Below, one piece after another: positions 9,344-17,129 of a stretch of 17,129 bases of DNA (positions are counted from its first letter, which is position 1; every line of letters begins with the position of its first letter). The notes beneath the pieces are model-generated. The model worked only from the letters and a program-made list of their open reading frames with translations, had not been told where the DNA came from and made no database searches. The stretch covers positions 1 to 17,129 of the forward strand of contig JAAMPI010001246.1 in NCBI GenBank assembly GCA_013054445.1. Reading direction: 5' to 3'. This stretch comes from Cudoniella acicularis. Lineage: Eukaryota > Ascomycota > Leotiomycetes > Helotiales > Helotiaceae. A program made the translations under genes and the position numbers.

Positions 9344-9853
9344 TTAACGTGCTGTTTTAGTCTGGCCCTTGGTATACTTGCCGTGAGTATGCTTGCCATG
9401 CTCAGGATCCTCACTTGTATCTTCGTCGTTATCATTGCTTGTGTGGCGGGTGAAGACGGCGGTTGGTTCTGCCATGACAGGTTCCTTCCCGTCCTCGGCC
9501 TCCGTCCCCGTATCCACCTCGTGGAGGCACGCATCGGGATTGCCGTCCGTCCCGGGTACACACTGCCCTTCATTGTTCAACGGCCCACCAAAGGCAGGGA
9601 GTATAGGACAGTTGCTTATCTGTGCGAGCGCTCCAGGAGCCGCGCAGGTGAATATGACACTGTCCACAAGGAAAGTGACACTTTTGGCATTCACCAAGGT
9701 GTTCGAAGTGGCGCAAAAGGTGCCCACTTGAGTGCATCGCGCACGTCCATCATTGCGGGCTGCGAGGTTTTCGAAGGGAGAGGCGGAAACGAGGAATAGG
9801 AGGGTGGGGAGGACAAGGACACCCGTGACAGTCTTCATCGTGGAGAGTAGCAT
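9344..9853 (-). CDS. Intact first reading frame of the secreted-protein locus (six-Cys, 169 aa)
   Basis: This is the longest unbroken part of the decayed locus and may still be translated alone. It opens MLLSTMKTVTGVLVLPTLLF, with a second possible start at Met6. A hydrophobic signal peptide likely ends near residue 25 (VSAS-PF). The mature part has six cysteines, at 40, 47, 70, 82, 98 and 109, then an acidic and His/Gly/Lys-rich tail (EHGKHTHGKYTKGQTKTAR) before TAA at 9344-9346. Six Cys and small size fit a small secreted protein of the fungal secretome, but no known effector, hydrophobin (no CC pairs) or enzyme motif is evident. The tail motif GKYTKG recurs as GKHTKG just downstream in another frame, which is why I think the stop comes from a frameshift. 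Confidence 0.5.
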   Translation of the reverse strand: MLLSTMKTVTGVLVLPTLLFLVSASPFENLAARNDGRARCTQVGTFCATSNTLVNAKSVTFLVDSVIFTCAAPGALAQISNCPILPAFGGPLNNEGQCVPGTDGNPDACLHEVDTGTEAEDGKEPVMAEPTAVFTRHTSNDNDEDTSEDPEHGKHTHGKYTKGQTKTAR

Positions 9854-11493
9854 TGGAAAGGTTGTGATGAAAAGGCTTATCGCAATGAGTGTTCGATCGT
9901 GTAGTCAAAGGGTGGAAAGTTGTGCCGGACAATGGAAAGAAGATAAATGAGTGTTCTGAATGTACTGAGCGTGTCGTGAGTAGGTAATGAACGTGATGAA
10001 CGTGATGAGAACGATGAGAATAAAGTAGATAAAGAGAGATCCCCGCCGTCTTATATTACTACAAACTCCAACAAAACTCACGTATTGATACCATACTCCT
10101 AAATCCTGACCATACCATCTCGGTCATGTGGAGGTATGAATGGCTGCAAACATTCCTTCACCAACATCTCATCTCTCGTCCCTGCCCCCTTCCAACCCCA
10201 CTATGAAAATAACTAGAAACAAACGGGCAGCCGAGTCGAAACCCTTCTCGTGTGAGCCAACCCGTCTACCAACAACGCTGCGGATTTAACAATAAAATAC
10301 CTGCTACTCAGCCCTCTAGCAAACCAATCGCAGGCAGGCTCTCGGCTCGGCTCGGCGCGACCAACTCGGCTCCGTAAAGCCAACCCGGCTCAGCCACGGC
10401 TTACCGGAATTGGCCTCCACATTCGTGTTCGTGGCTTCTTCGACTCAACGTACCGTATAATATAACCTTGCCCATAACCAATTAAGGATTCGGAATGTGC
10501 TTCAAATAGAGAAGCTCACGACCTATGATAGTACCTATTGAGTTTCAAAGTTAGCATTATGTTTTTTCTCCGGGGGAAGGAGCTGAAGGATGAAACATTC
10601 TCCCAACCAACTGGACACCTGCGGGTGATTAATGGGAAAAGATTGATTACGCGCCAAAGGTTGGCAGTACAGTTACTCACGCGTAGGGTCATGAGAAGGA
10701 GAAACTCTCGGTGCCGATGCAAATGGGCCTGAGTTTCTCCCTCTCACGGATACCATCCTCGCGGCTCGGTGTAATCTGGAAGAAGAGTCTCATGCTATCT
10801 TGGGGGGTAGGATTTCGTCCGATTCTTCAGGCTGAGGCGACAACTACTCTTCACGCTCGGCATATTCGGAAAAAAGCTCCCATCTCCTTGACCGTTAACT
10901 TGCCAGTATCACAAACTCACACAAAACACTTGAAAAGTATTAAATAACCACTAAGTGGAAAGTACTAACACTTAGAGAGTTAAGAGAAGAGAAAAAGCTA
11001 GATTTAGTTAAATTTTCTTTCTTTTCAATATTGACTCGCAATAGCAGAGATATTCAAAGTGTTTTACGAAATTTCGCGATACCACGCGCTTAACGGTCGA
11101 AGGGATAAGCCAGAAAAAAGAGGTCAGTCAATTGGGATCAACCTGGGCAGATTACCTTTCGCAGAAGCTCGCGAATTGGACTTAAGCGTAAGCCCACAAG
11201 TACAAATCTGCATACTGAAGTATATTCCTTCAAGGAGGGTTTCCTAAAATAAGTGAGCTGACTGGTCTCCTTTTATACACTCTTTCCTACCACGACATCG
11301 GACTTACAATGTTTGACTCTTGGAAAACAGATTAATGGCTGCTGGTTACCTTTGATTCACCTTGCCAATTAAATTAGTAGGTCCACGTGATATCCATTCG
11401 CGCTTCGCGAAGGTGAAGTTGAAATGGACGCGAACTTCCCGCGAGAATCTTTCTTTCCTCTTCAGTTACATCTCGACTACATCATCGAGCAAG
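9854..11493. other. Long non-coding stretch between divergent genes
   Basis: It separates the minus-strand secreted-protein locus from the plus-strand zinc-knuckle gene and should contain both promoters. Visible content includes two GAACGTGAT units near 9988-10006 and a GC-rich patch at about 10330-10410 with repeated GGCTC. It also has short hairpin-like sites at 10948-10958 (CCAC-TAA-GTGG), the palindrome CGAAATTTCG near 11069-11078, and a perfect inverted repeat TTCGCG-CTT-CGCGAA at 11397-11411, 82 bases before the zinc-knuckle ATG. The open frames of 60-80 codons here show no family signature, and I see no tRNA. Confidence 0.4.
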
Positions 11494-14034
11494 ATGTCAA
11501 CTCACTCTTCACACGGTAATTCCATGTTGCCAAATCAATCAAATACATCCAATATATCGAATCGACGGAATGAGTTCAATGGGTTCAATGGGTTCAATCC
11601 CATAGCCCCTGCCTCCGCGCAGCAAATGAACATCAACTTCAACCAGAATCTACCACGAGGAGAGTTCAATCGCCGATCAAGTTTCCAGCCAATAAATGGA
11701 TATAACGCCATAGCTTCTGCCTCCGCGCAACAGGCTGGCCCACGAGGAGGGTTTAATCAAGGGGCGAACTTCCAGCGAGGAAATAGATTCAATTCAATAG
11801 CCTCGGCCTCTAGGCGACAGGCGAACTTCAACTCAGTCCCAAATACGCCACAAGAAGATTTTAACCAACGGTCGAGCTTCCAGCAAAGAAATGGGTCCAA
11901 TCCCATAGCTTCTACCTCCGAGCAACAGACTAGCCTCAGCTATATGCCAGATCTACCGCAAGCAGGGTTCAATCAGCAACCAAGCTCCCAGCAAAGAAAG
12001 GACGTGTTTTGCCAACTCTGCAAGAGAAAGGGCCACCGTGCTGAGGACTGTAAGAGGCCTGGTGGCGACGGATTCATGAATGGATGTCCAGAGTGCGAGA
12101 CGCCCGGGCATGATTTCAAAGACTGCAGGAAGCTGGCAACAATGAGCGACAGCAGGAAGTACCATATCTGTGTCGTGCTAAGGATGGGTGCGCCAATGTG
12201 GAGAAGTTCTGAAGATCTCCGAAAGTTAATCAACCCCGCCACCGGAAAGAACTTTCTACAAGAAAACTGCTGTCCATGGACTCCGGCCTTCGCCCTACAA
12301 AAGGCAAACGTTTGGAGAACCCACAAATATATGGAAAATTACCAAGAAGAGGACACCATCTACGATGCCACTTGGGAACAGAACCCCTCCGAAGCTGAAG
12401 TCACCTGGCATCCGGAAACATCCAAAGCAATGACAGGTCCGATCAATACCATGGAACTAACACCATTCGTCATGCAGTTATCATCTCAAAGCCAGGAGAC
12501 AAGCACTGAACGAGTAGCCGCACTCGCGATGAACAATTTAGCCTCCATTACCCAAAATCTGATCAATGCGCAAGCACATCGAGATAGCACGGAAGTACAA
12601 AGAGAGGCTATACGTGCTCAGAATCAGGATCCGTCCATGCGAGTCAATAGAGCAGTGTTGGTCGCACCAGCCTTGGGAGGGAATCTTAATGGGACCCAAG
12701 TGAAGGAAAGTATAGAGGAATTGCTGGGCGTCAGCCGTATCAAGAAGCGGAAGGCCGATTCTCACGTCAGTAACGTCGACGAACTCATAGCCAGACAAGA
12801 CAGAAAGCGACATAGAACCAACGCCAATGCTCATGGCAATGGTAATGGTAATGTCGACATGGCTGATGCACCTGATCCGACTGTGCAAAACGACGGCAGT
12901 CTGGCAGCCCGGCGACGTCTGGCGAGGGTGGCAAAGAGGGCAGCAACAAAGGCAGCAGGGAGACCGGGTGGCCTATTTGGCAACATTGAAGCCCAGCGCG
13001 TAGGAGCAAGACCGGGTGGCCTGTTCGGCAACCTTGATGCTCAGCGCCGACGAGGAAATAGACGCGGCCGGTTTGGAAACCCGAACACCCAACGCCAGTC
13101 AGGAGGGCTGTTTGGGAACCTGGATAGTGAGCGCCAGCCAGGAATAACAGGCGGGCTGTTTGGGGATTTGGATCATGAGCGTGAAAATCTTCTGGGACAC
13201 ACCACACTTCTACTGTCAATTGAAGATAGAACACAGTCTTCCCCAACAGCTTGTAAGAATTGTGGCAGCGAATCCCACGAGACAAATGAGTGCAAGGATT
13301 CTGCTTGCGGATGGTGCGGTCAAATCAACCACAAGCAACCCGGCTGCCCATGGCTCAAGGGCAAAAGCTTGCGTTGTCCTTGCAGGGAATTCCCAAAGCA
13401 TGCCAAATCCGCTTGCAAGGAGATGTGCAGGGGTGACTGCGGCAGCACTACCTCCTCACATCTTGCCGTAAAGTGTACACACCGCTGCGCACTCTGTGGA
13501 AGCTTCAAGCACCCAACCCAATCATGCAAACTCGAGTGTTGTCCATGTGGATCAGGCTTCCATTGGGGCCAACAACATGGCGGTGGGTGTATGGTGCCTG
13601 ATTGCGGCGTGTACATCTGCGACAAACACTGTGCTAAATGTGGCCTCAACCACAGACACGAGGTGTGTGATAGTGTTATAAACTCAGACTTCCCGAATCT
13701 CATACCATCCAAGAATGGTAGTAAGGCTGGTGGACAGCGTACACTTCGATGTACAAAGCACAATTTTGCGCATGAGTTCCAAAAGGCCTGTAATGAGTGC
13801 GTTGCGGATAAGCGTACCAAGGAAGACGAGGAGAAGCGGCGAGCAAATGAGCTTCCAGAACCTATGCAGGACCTAATTGACAACCAATATGGAGGGTCCT
13901 TCACAGAATATAAGTACGACCAGGACGAACGTGCCACGGAAAATGGTCAGAAATTGCTGGACATGAATGGGTCTGCTTTTGACCGTTTCGATGCCGAATC
14001 CGCTGATGAGGATATGGTGGAGGAGGAGTTGTGA
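11494..14034 (+). CDS. Multi-CCHC zinc-knuckle protein with GLFG-like repeats, function unknown
   Basis: A single-exon gene of 846 aa. The start is the ATG at 11494 (MSTHSSHGNSML); the frame is open upstream but has no ATG there. Residues about 20-170 are a Gln/Asn/Phe-rich region of four to five loose repeats (GGFNQ..NFQ..N.FN.IASAS..Q). Two CX2CX4HX4C knuckles follow at 173-186 (CQLCKRKGHRAEDC) and 198-211. A basic cluster near 417-441 (IKKRK, RKRHR) suggests nuclear entry. Residues 490-560 hold five GGLFGN-type repeats. A Cys-rich module from 587 on contains at least three more canonical knuckles (CKNCGSESHETNEC, CGWCGQINHKQPGC, CALCGSFKHPTQSC) and variants, and the tail is acidic. CCHC knuckles usually bind single-stranded nucleic acid, so an RNA-binding role is inferred. 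There is no protease or reverse transcriptase, so a retroelement Gag origin is possible but unsupported. Confidence 0.88.
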   Translation: MSTHSSHGNSMLPNQSNTSNISNRRNEFNGFNGFNPIAPASAQQMNINFNQNLPRGEFNRRSSFQPINGYNAIASASAQQAGPRGGFNQGANFQRGNRFNSIASASRRQANFNSVPNTPQEDFNQRSSFQQRNGSNPIASTSEQQTSLSYMPDLPQAGFNQQPSSQQRKDVFCQLCKRKGHRAEDCKRPGGDGFMNGCPECETPGHDFKDCRKLATMSDSRKYHICVVLRMGAPMWRSSEDLRKLINPATGKNFLQENCCPWTPAFALQKANVWRTHKYMENYQEEDTIYDATWEQNPSEAEVTWHPETSKAMTGPINTMELTPFVMQLSSQSQETSTERVAALAMNNLASITQNLINAQAHRDSTEVQREAIRAQNQDPSMRVNRAVLVAPALGGNLNGTQVKESIEELLGVSRIKKRKADSHVSNVDELIARQDRKRHRTNANAHGNGNGNVDMADAPDPTVQNDGSLAARRRLARVAKRAATKAAGRPGGLFGNIEAQRVGARPGGLFGNLDAQRRRGNRRGRFGNPNTQRQSGGLFGNLDSERQPGITGGLFGDLDHERENLLGHTTLLLSIEDRTQSSPTACKNCGSESHETNECKDSACGWCGQINHKQPGCPWLKGKSLRCPCREFPKHAKSACKEMCRGDCGSTTSSHLAVKCTHRCALCGSFKHPTQSCKLECCPCGSGFHWGQQHGGGCMVPDCGVYICDKHCAKCGLNHRHEVCDSVINSDFPNLIPSKNGSKAGGQRTLRCTKHNFAHEFQKACNECVADKRTKEDEEKRRANELPEPMQDLIDNQYGGSFTEYKYDQDERATENGQKLLDMNGSAFDRFDAESADEDMVEEEL
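11557..12000 (+). repeat. Degenerate in-frame repeats encoding FN-rich units
   Basis: Four to five in-frame units of about 29-36 codons lie at the start of the zinc-knuckle protein. Each has an FN pair, a phenylalanine/glutamine step, another N-rich step and then an IASAS-QQ or IAPAS-QQ ending. The unit starting near 11655 (EFNRRSSFQPINGYNAIAS) and that near 11857 (DFNQRSSFQQRNGSNPIAS) are closest. The low-complexity, prion-like composition suggests a disordered arm. Confidence 0.65.
12961..13180 (+). repeat. Five tandem GGLFGN-type coding repeats
   Basis: In-frame units near residues 490-560 of the zinc-knuckle protein read RPGGLFGNIEAQR, RPGGLFGNLDAQR, RRGRFGNPNTQR, SGGLFGNLDSER and TGGLFGDLDHER. 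Spacing is 14-18 codons. The GLFG core resembles FG-nucleoporin repeats, but five copies is few and the spacer is charged, so nucleoporin function is not claimed. Confidence 0.75.
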
Positions 14035-14084
14035 AGAGTCGTATCATCGACGAAATTTATTCACATTAATTGTGATCCTGACCC

Positions 14085-14176
14085 GCAGTGGTCCTATTAG
14101 ACCCTTCGTGGTCTGCCACTGCAGCAGTGGCACGCTCCAGTAGCGTTTTCTTTCTCGAAAGTGTCCTTCGTGACAC
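14085..14176 (+). other. Hairpin-rich 3' region with mutually exclusive stems
   Basis: It begins 50 bases after the zinc-knuckle stop codon. Four local hairpins are visible: AGACC-CTTCGT-GGTCT (14099-14114), TGCCACTGC-A-GCAGTGGCA (14114-14132), CTTTC-TC-GAAAG (14150-14161) and GTGTC-CTTCGT-GACAC (14161-14176). The first and last share the same six-base loop on different stems. In addition, GCAGTGG at 14085-14091 can pair with CCACTGC at 14116-14122, enclosing the first hairpin. That same CCACTGC can instead pair with GCAGTGG at 14124-14130. A structured 3' UTR or separate small RNA is inferred, and transcription is not shown. Confidence 0.55.
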
Positions 14177-14580
14177 ATTTTATGTATGTGTAATCAAATG
14201 AATTAATAACTGACAAAACGTACTAGTTAGGGATTTCTCTCGTGACATGGCGACACTGACCTCATATGACAGATTGTGTTAGGTATTTTTCCTAATAATA
14301 CCCTACGAAGGCAAGATAGGTAGGTTTAATGAAAAGATAGTACAAGGAGTCGGGAGAGGAATGAAGTGAGTGAAGGCGTTCCCGGATGGAATGTCGGATG
14401 AGGTGAGGTGCAGCTTACATAATTTTCATTGCATATCGCTCCAGCTGCGACATGCAACAGCACAGCGGCTCCATCCGTTCGGGCTAACAATCCCTGTACT
14501 TGCATTTACAAGTGCCGCATTATTTTTTGCTTCGTCTTCTTGAACTTCCCCAATCAGAACACACCGCCACGTTCCTCAAC
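14177..14580 (+). promoter_or_regulatory. Upstream region of the BMT5-like gene with a PAC-like box
   Basis: This is about 400 bases of non-coding DNA. At 14395-14407 the sequence CGGATGAGGTGAG resembles the PAC element (GCGATGAGATGAG) that drives ribosome-biogenesis genes in yeasts and many other fungi. It lies about 175 bases before the ATG of a predicted rRNA methyltransferase, the right class of gene. The match is partial (10 of 13), so this is suggestive only. Confidence 0.25.
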
Positions 14581-15583
14581 ATGGGGAAGAACAAACGCAT
14601 CCAGAAGTCGTCGAAGAAACAGAAGCCTCATAAACTTACGAGACCGGCTGGAATATCGAAACCACAACCTAAACAGCAAAGCAAGACGAAGAAAAAGCAT
14701 GTTCAACCATCGCAGAACAAGCCTATAATACCATTCACACCCACGAATAAGATATTGTTGGTCGGAGAAGGGGACTTATCGTTTGCGCGCTCGCTGGTGG
14801 AGAATCACAACTGTCAGGATGTAATGGCCACTGTACTGGAAGGAAGTGAAGAGGAATTAATTGAGAAATACCCAGTAGCGGAGGAGAATATCAAGATCAT
14901 AAAGGAGAAGAGCGGTGCAGTGAAGTGTGCCATTGATGTTGGAAAAATGGACAGGAAGAAATTAGGACGGGCGAAATCGGAAGGCTGGGATAGGATATTC
15001 TTCAATTTTCCCCATGTTGGAGGAAAGAGCAAAGATGTGAACCGGCAGGTGAGATATAATCAAGGTATACGCTAGCCCTCTTTCTGCTTACTTCATCGCT
15101 GATATACAAGCAGAACTTCTCGTTAGTTTCTTCAAAAGCGCGCATCCACTCCTGTCTCCAACTTCTGGCTCGTCAATTCTGGTTACACTATTTGAAGGCG
15201 AACCATACACTCTCTGGAACATTCGAGATTTAGCACGCCATTCAGGGCTAGAAGTAAATAGAAGTTTCCGATTCCAGGCGAAGGCATATCCAGGATACAA
15301 ACATGCAAGGACTTTAGGTGTTGTGAAGGGGAAGCATGGGGAAACCGGAGCTGGATGGAAAGGGGAAGAAAGAGATGCGAGGACTTACGAATTCGTGAGG
15401 AAAGGAGAGGGTGTAGTCATGGGAAAGGGGAAAAAGAGGGTTGAGGAGAGTGACAGTGAGAGTGAGATTGACGAAGACATTGAAGAGCCCTGGGATGAGG
15501 CCAATGAGGAAGACGACACAGTTCTACAAGACACAAACGAGAATAATACGGAAGATTCTGATGAGCAGAGCGAAGATGATTGA
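14581..15583 (+). CDS. BMT5-like 25S rRNA (uridine-N3-)-methyltransferase
   Basis: Two exons, 14581-15064 and 15114-15583, with a 49-nt intron (GTATAC...CAG) give 317 aa. The start is the ATG at 14581 (MGKNKRIQKSSKKQK), and a basic nucleolar-type N-terminus runs to about residue 45. The BMT5-like (DUF2431) domain follows. It has SAM-binding motif I, ILLVGEGDLSFARSL, near 58-72, and the family block FFNFPHVGGKSKDVNRQVR near 141-159. The intron splits the codon right after RYNQ, and exon 2 resumes LLVSFFKSAHPLL. The tail is strongly acidic (ESDSESEIDEDIEE). In yeast the enzyme methylates a uridine (m3U2634) in 25S rRNA during ribosome assembly in the nucleolus. Length and motifs are normal. It converges with AOS1, whose stop is 216 bases away. 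Confidence 0.93.
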
Positions 15584-15799
15584 AAGAACTTCATTTTTTC
15601 GTTCTCATCTAAAACATCCACCAACTCCTTTTCCGAAACGCCTTTTTTCTGGATCATTTCAATATCCATTCATGGCCTCATGTCATAACATTGCTGCATT
15701 TCCCACTAAATGAAGATAATCCGTTGGCTCTAGCTCCGAAGGATGTCGCATTGAATTTTCATTCGGAATATTTGCCATATACCAATCCTCAAGAGGCAT

Positions 15800-17099
15800 C
15801 TAAACCTCAATAACGTCAGGCTGGAAAGGCATACCACCATTCATCGACATGGACATATCTCCATTTGCCAACACACCATTCCCAGCTCCCACCGAAAGTG
15901 GCAATAAACCGACACCCAATTCCCCATCAGGATGAAGCGGATACATTGGTGCCTCCATGGACTCTCCATCAAAAATTACCATGTTCTGGATTGGTTGTTG
16001 TCGAGCACCAAGAACGTTGATAACATCTTGTGCAAGTTGTCCACCAAGAACCGCTGTGACTGGAGCGATCTCACTTCCAAGGTTTTGAAGGAAACTTCGC
16101 AGGACCTCAGAACGCAATGTCTCTTCGGGGAGGCCCAGGGCTTTATGCTTTTGTGTGGCGAGGATGGTGAACTGCTTCAGGTCCTCAGTTGTTTTTGACG
16201 GAAGTCTTCCATCATGCTCTTCAACGAAGGCCCAAAGGGCTCGAAAGCATGATAGAATTGGAGTAACAGCCTTAAGTCGGCGCCTGCTCTTTAAGAAATC
16301 ACTTGGGAGGTTGGCACCGTCACTGGCCAATAACCAAGTCGAATATAGTTCCCTCTTTGTGACCAACTCAATGTGCTTTCCACTCTCCTTCTTTTCCTTC
16401 ACATCCACGATACTCCGGGTTTGTGTCTCCTTCTCCAACGTAGTAGGTCGGTTACTCTTTTCTCTCTCCACTAAGTATTGGTGTTCGATCAAGTCCGAAA
16501 AGATGAATCCGTAAAACCCGTGAACTCCTGCTGCGTAGAAGGGCTTGTGACCCAATCTCGTGGCCGTATTGATCAAACCCAATGAAACAGGCTGCAGATC
16601 CGTCGCAATCACGACATCAAATGCTCCAAAGTAGTTCGAACCCTTGCTTCTAATATCTGTCGGATCTACAATCACATTGACTCTTGGATTAAGCTTTCTG
16701 ATCTGTGGTGCCGCAGCCTCTGCCCTATTTGTGCCAACATCTGCCTCTGTGATGAAGAATTGCGCGCCCAGGTCGCTTTCAGTGACGAGTTCGTGGTCGA
16801 CAATAGTGAGAGAATGTATTCCTGCTAAGACGAGGTTCTTGGCTATTTCGTTGGCAAGAGCTTTCATTGAAATGAGGAGGATATTCGCATTGCGGATTTT
16901 CTCTTGCGCCTGAACGCCCCAAAGGCGGATTTGGCGATCGTAAAGGGCGATTTCATCTGCAAAGTATTAGCTCCTGATGTGCTCTGAAATTCGTGGAGGT
17001 AACAATCGTACCAGCGCTGATGCCTGCCGGGACTGTGGCGGGGGTGGTATCCATGATTGGTACCTGTTCACGGAGGGGAAGATCGGATGCCGTGTTCAT
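15800..17099 (-). CDS. AOS1: SUMO-activating enzyme subunit 1 (Aos1 type)
   Basis: Two exons, 17099-17012 and 16956-15800, with a 55-nt intron (GTACGA...CAG) give 414 aa. The first exon is short and poorly conserved (MNTASDLPLREQVP). Exon 2 opens with the E1 signature DEIALYDRQIRLWGVQAQEK (residues 30-49), followed by the adenylation-type fold (NANILLISMKALANEIAKNL, LTIVDHELVTESDLGAQFF). A lysine-rich insert lies in the middle, and the conserved end APVTAVLGGQLAQDVINVL is present. Aos1 pairs with Uba2, which carries the catalytic Cys and the ATP chemistry, to activate SUMO in the nucleus. No catalytic Cys domain is expected here and none is seen. UBA1 and the NEDD8 partner Ula1 are homologous, but the length and the RQIRLWG/GAQFF pattern favour Aos1. 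The 30 bases upstream in the window are A/C-rich leader. Confidence 0.92.
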
Positions 17100-17129
17100 G
17101 TTTGCGGTTGTTGTTTGGTGTTGATGGGA

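Larger units (their letters stand above)
8524..9853 (-). pseudogene. Decayed secreted low-complexity protein gene with several frame breaks
   Basis: Protein-like sequence runs through the whole interval on the minus strand but changes frame repeatedly. It starts with a signal peptide and six-cysteine domain, then a Lys/Glu-rich GKHTKGKNTEEE region, then an Asn/Ser/Gly-rich region (TNSSLSNNGRHPP, HTGNSSGNNSQIKNG). It ends in a compact C-terminal block (WTHETIRALAEDFGVEDDPW, then FEIKLCPSTGILLHG, finally GHQVVLYR before TAA at 8524-8526). Breaks are visible near the A4 run at 9355-9358, between the GGA/GGCA microsatellites (9209-9273) and about 9180, near the GAT triplets at 9089-9098, and at 8597. 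An in-frame TAG at 8805-8807 sits between QGNQI and GNGQQ. I do not recognise the family. The signal peptide suggests an extracellular protein. Multiple independent breaks favour a pseudogene; introns could explain some of them but not the TAG or the break at 8597. Confidence 0.6.

Noticed and set aside
10711..10947. Plus-strand open frame of up to 78 codons in the long non-coding stretch
   Set aside because: It has no recognisable motif, and its length is expected by chance.
11384..11400. CACGTGATATCC-ATTCG resembles the outer end of the LTR-like segment (CACGTGATATCCCATTCG at 339-356)
   Set aside because: Similarity stops right at both ends of this 17-base stretch. A match of this length with one gap is not improbable by chance in 17 kb.
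14114..14132. Rho-independent terminator
   Set aside because: The host is eukaryotic and no T tract follows directly; a UTR or cruciform structure is a better description.
16868..16956. Suspected frameshift in the AOS1 RQIRLWG motif
   Set aside because: A recount of the bases (CGCCTTTGGGGC on the coding strand) shows the frame is intact and both exons join to 414 codons.

Overview
The window reads as nuclear DNA of a filamentous ascomycete fungus. The genes carry short introns, mostly 48-62 nt, with GTRNGT-type donors and AG acceptors. The families present (DUF6536 membrane proteins, intracellular GH1 beta-glucosidase, ascomycete-type GFA/CENP-V-like proteins) are typical of Pezizomycotina. 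A leotiomycete (Helotiales) is my best guess from protein flavour only. No bacterial or organellar features are seen.

Layout, left to right. Bases 1-360 look like a long terminal repeat in minus orientation, cut by the window edge. At 1201-3920 (+) lies a three-exon, 873-aa gene whose N-terminal 500 or so residues are a DUF6536 membrane protein and whose C-terminal 330 or so residues are the SANT-containing half of the RNA polymerase III factor Bdp1 (TFIIIB B''). Convergent to it is a GH1 beta-glucosidase (4279-5813, -, three exons, 478 aa). Next come a GFA/CENP-V-like gene broken by one extra base in a T7 run (6598-7498, -) and a decayed secreted-protein locus (8524-9853, -). Just past the 3' end of that locus is an array of about ten tiny hairpins (8332-8511) with different stems but nearly constant three-base loops. 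A long non-coding stretch leads to an 846-aa multi-CCHC zinc-knuckle protein with GLFG-like repeats (11494-14034, +), followed by a hairpin-rich 3' region (14085-14176). The right end holds two housekeeping genes facing each other: a BMT5-like 25S rRNA uridine methyltransferase (14581-15583, +) and AOS1, the small subunit of the SUMO E1 (15800-17099, -).

The genes do not form one pathway or cluster. The left and right ends look like ordinary gene space, while 6.6-14.2 kb is accessory-like, with broken genes, low-complexity proteins and structured non-coding repeats. The two most striking observations are the DUF6536-Bdp1 chimera, which is open across its junction, and the hairpin array whose stems change while staying self-complementary.
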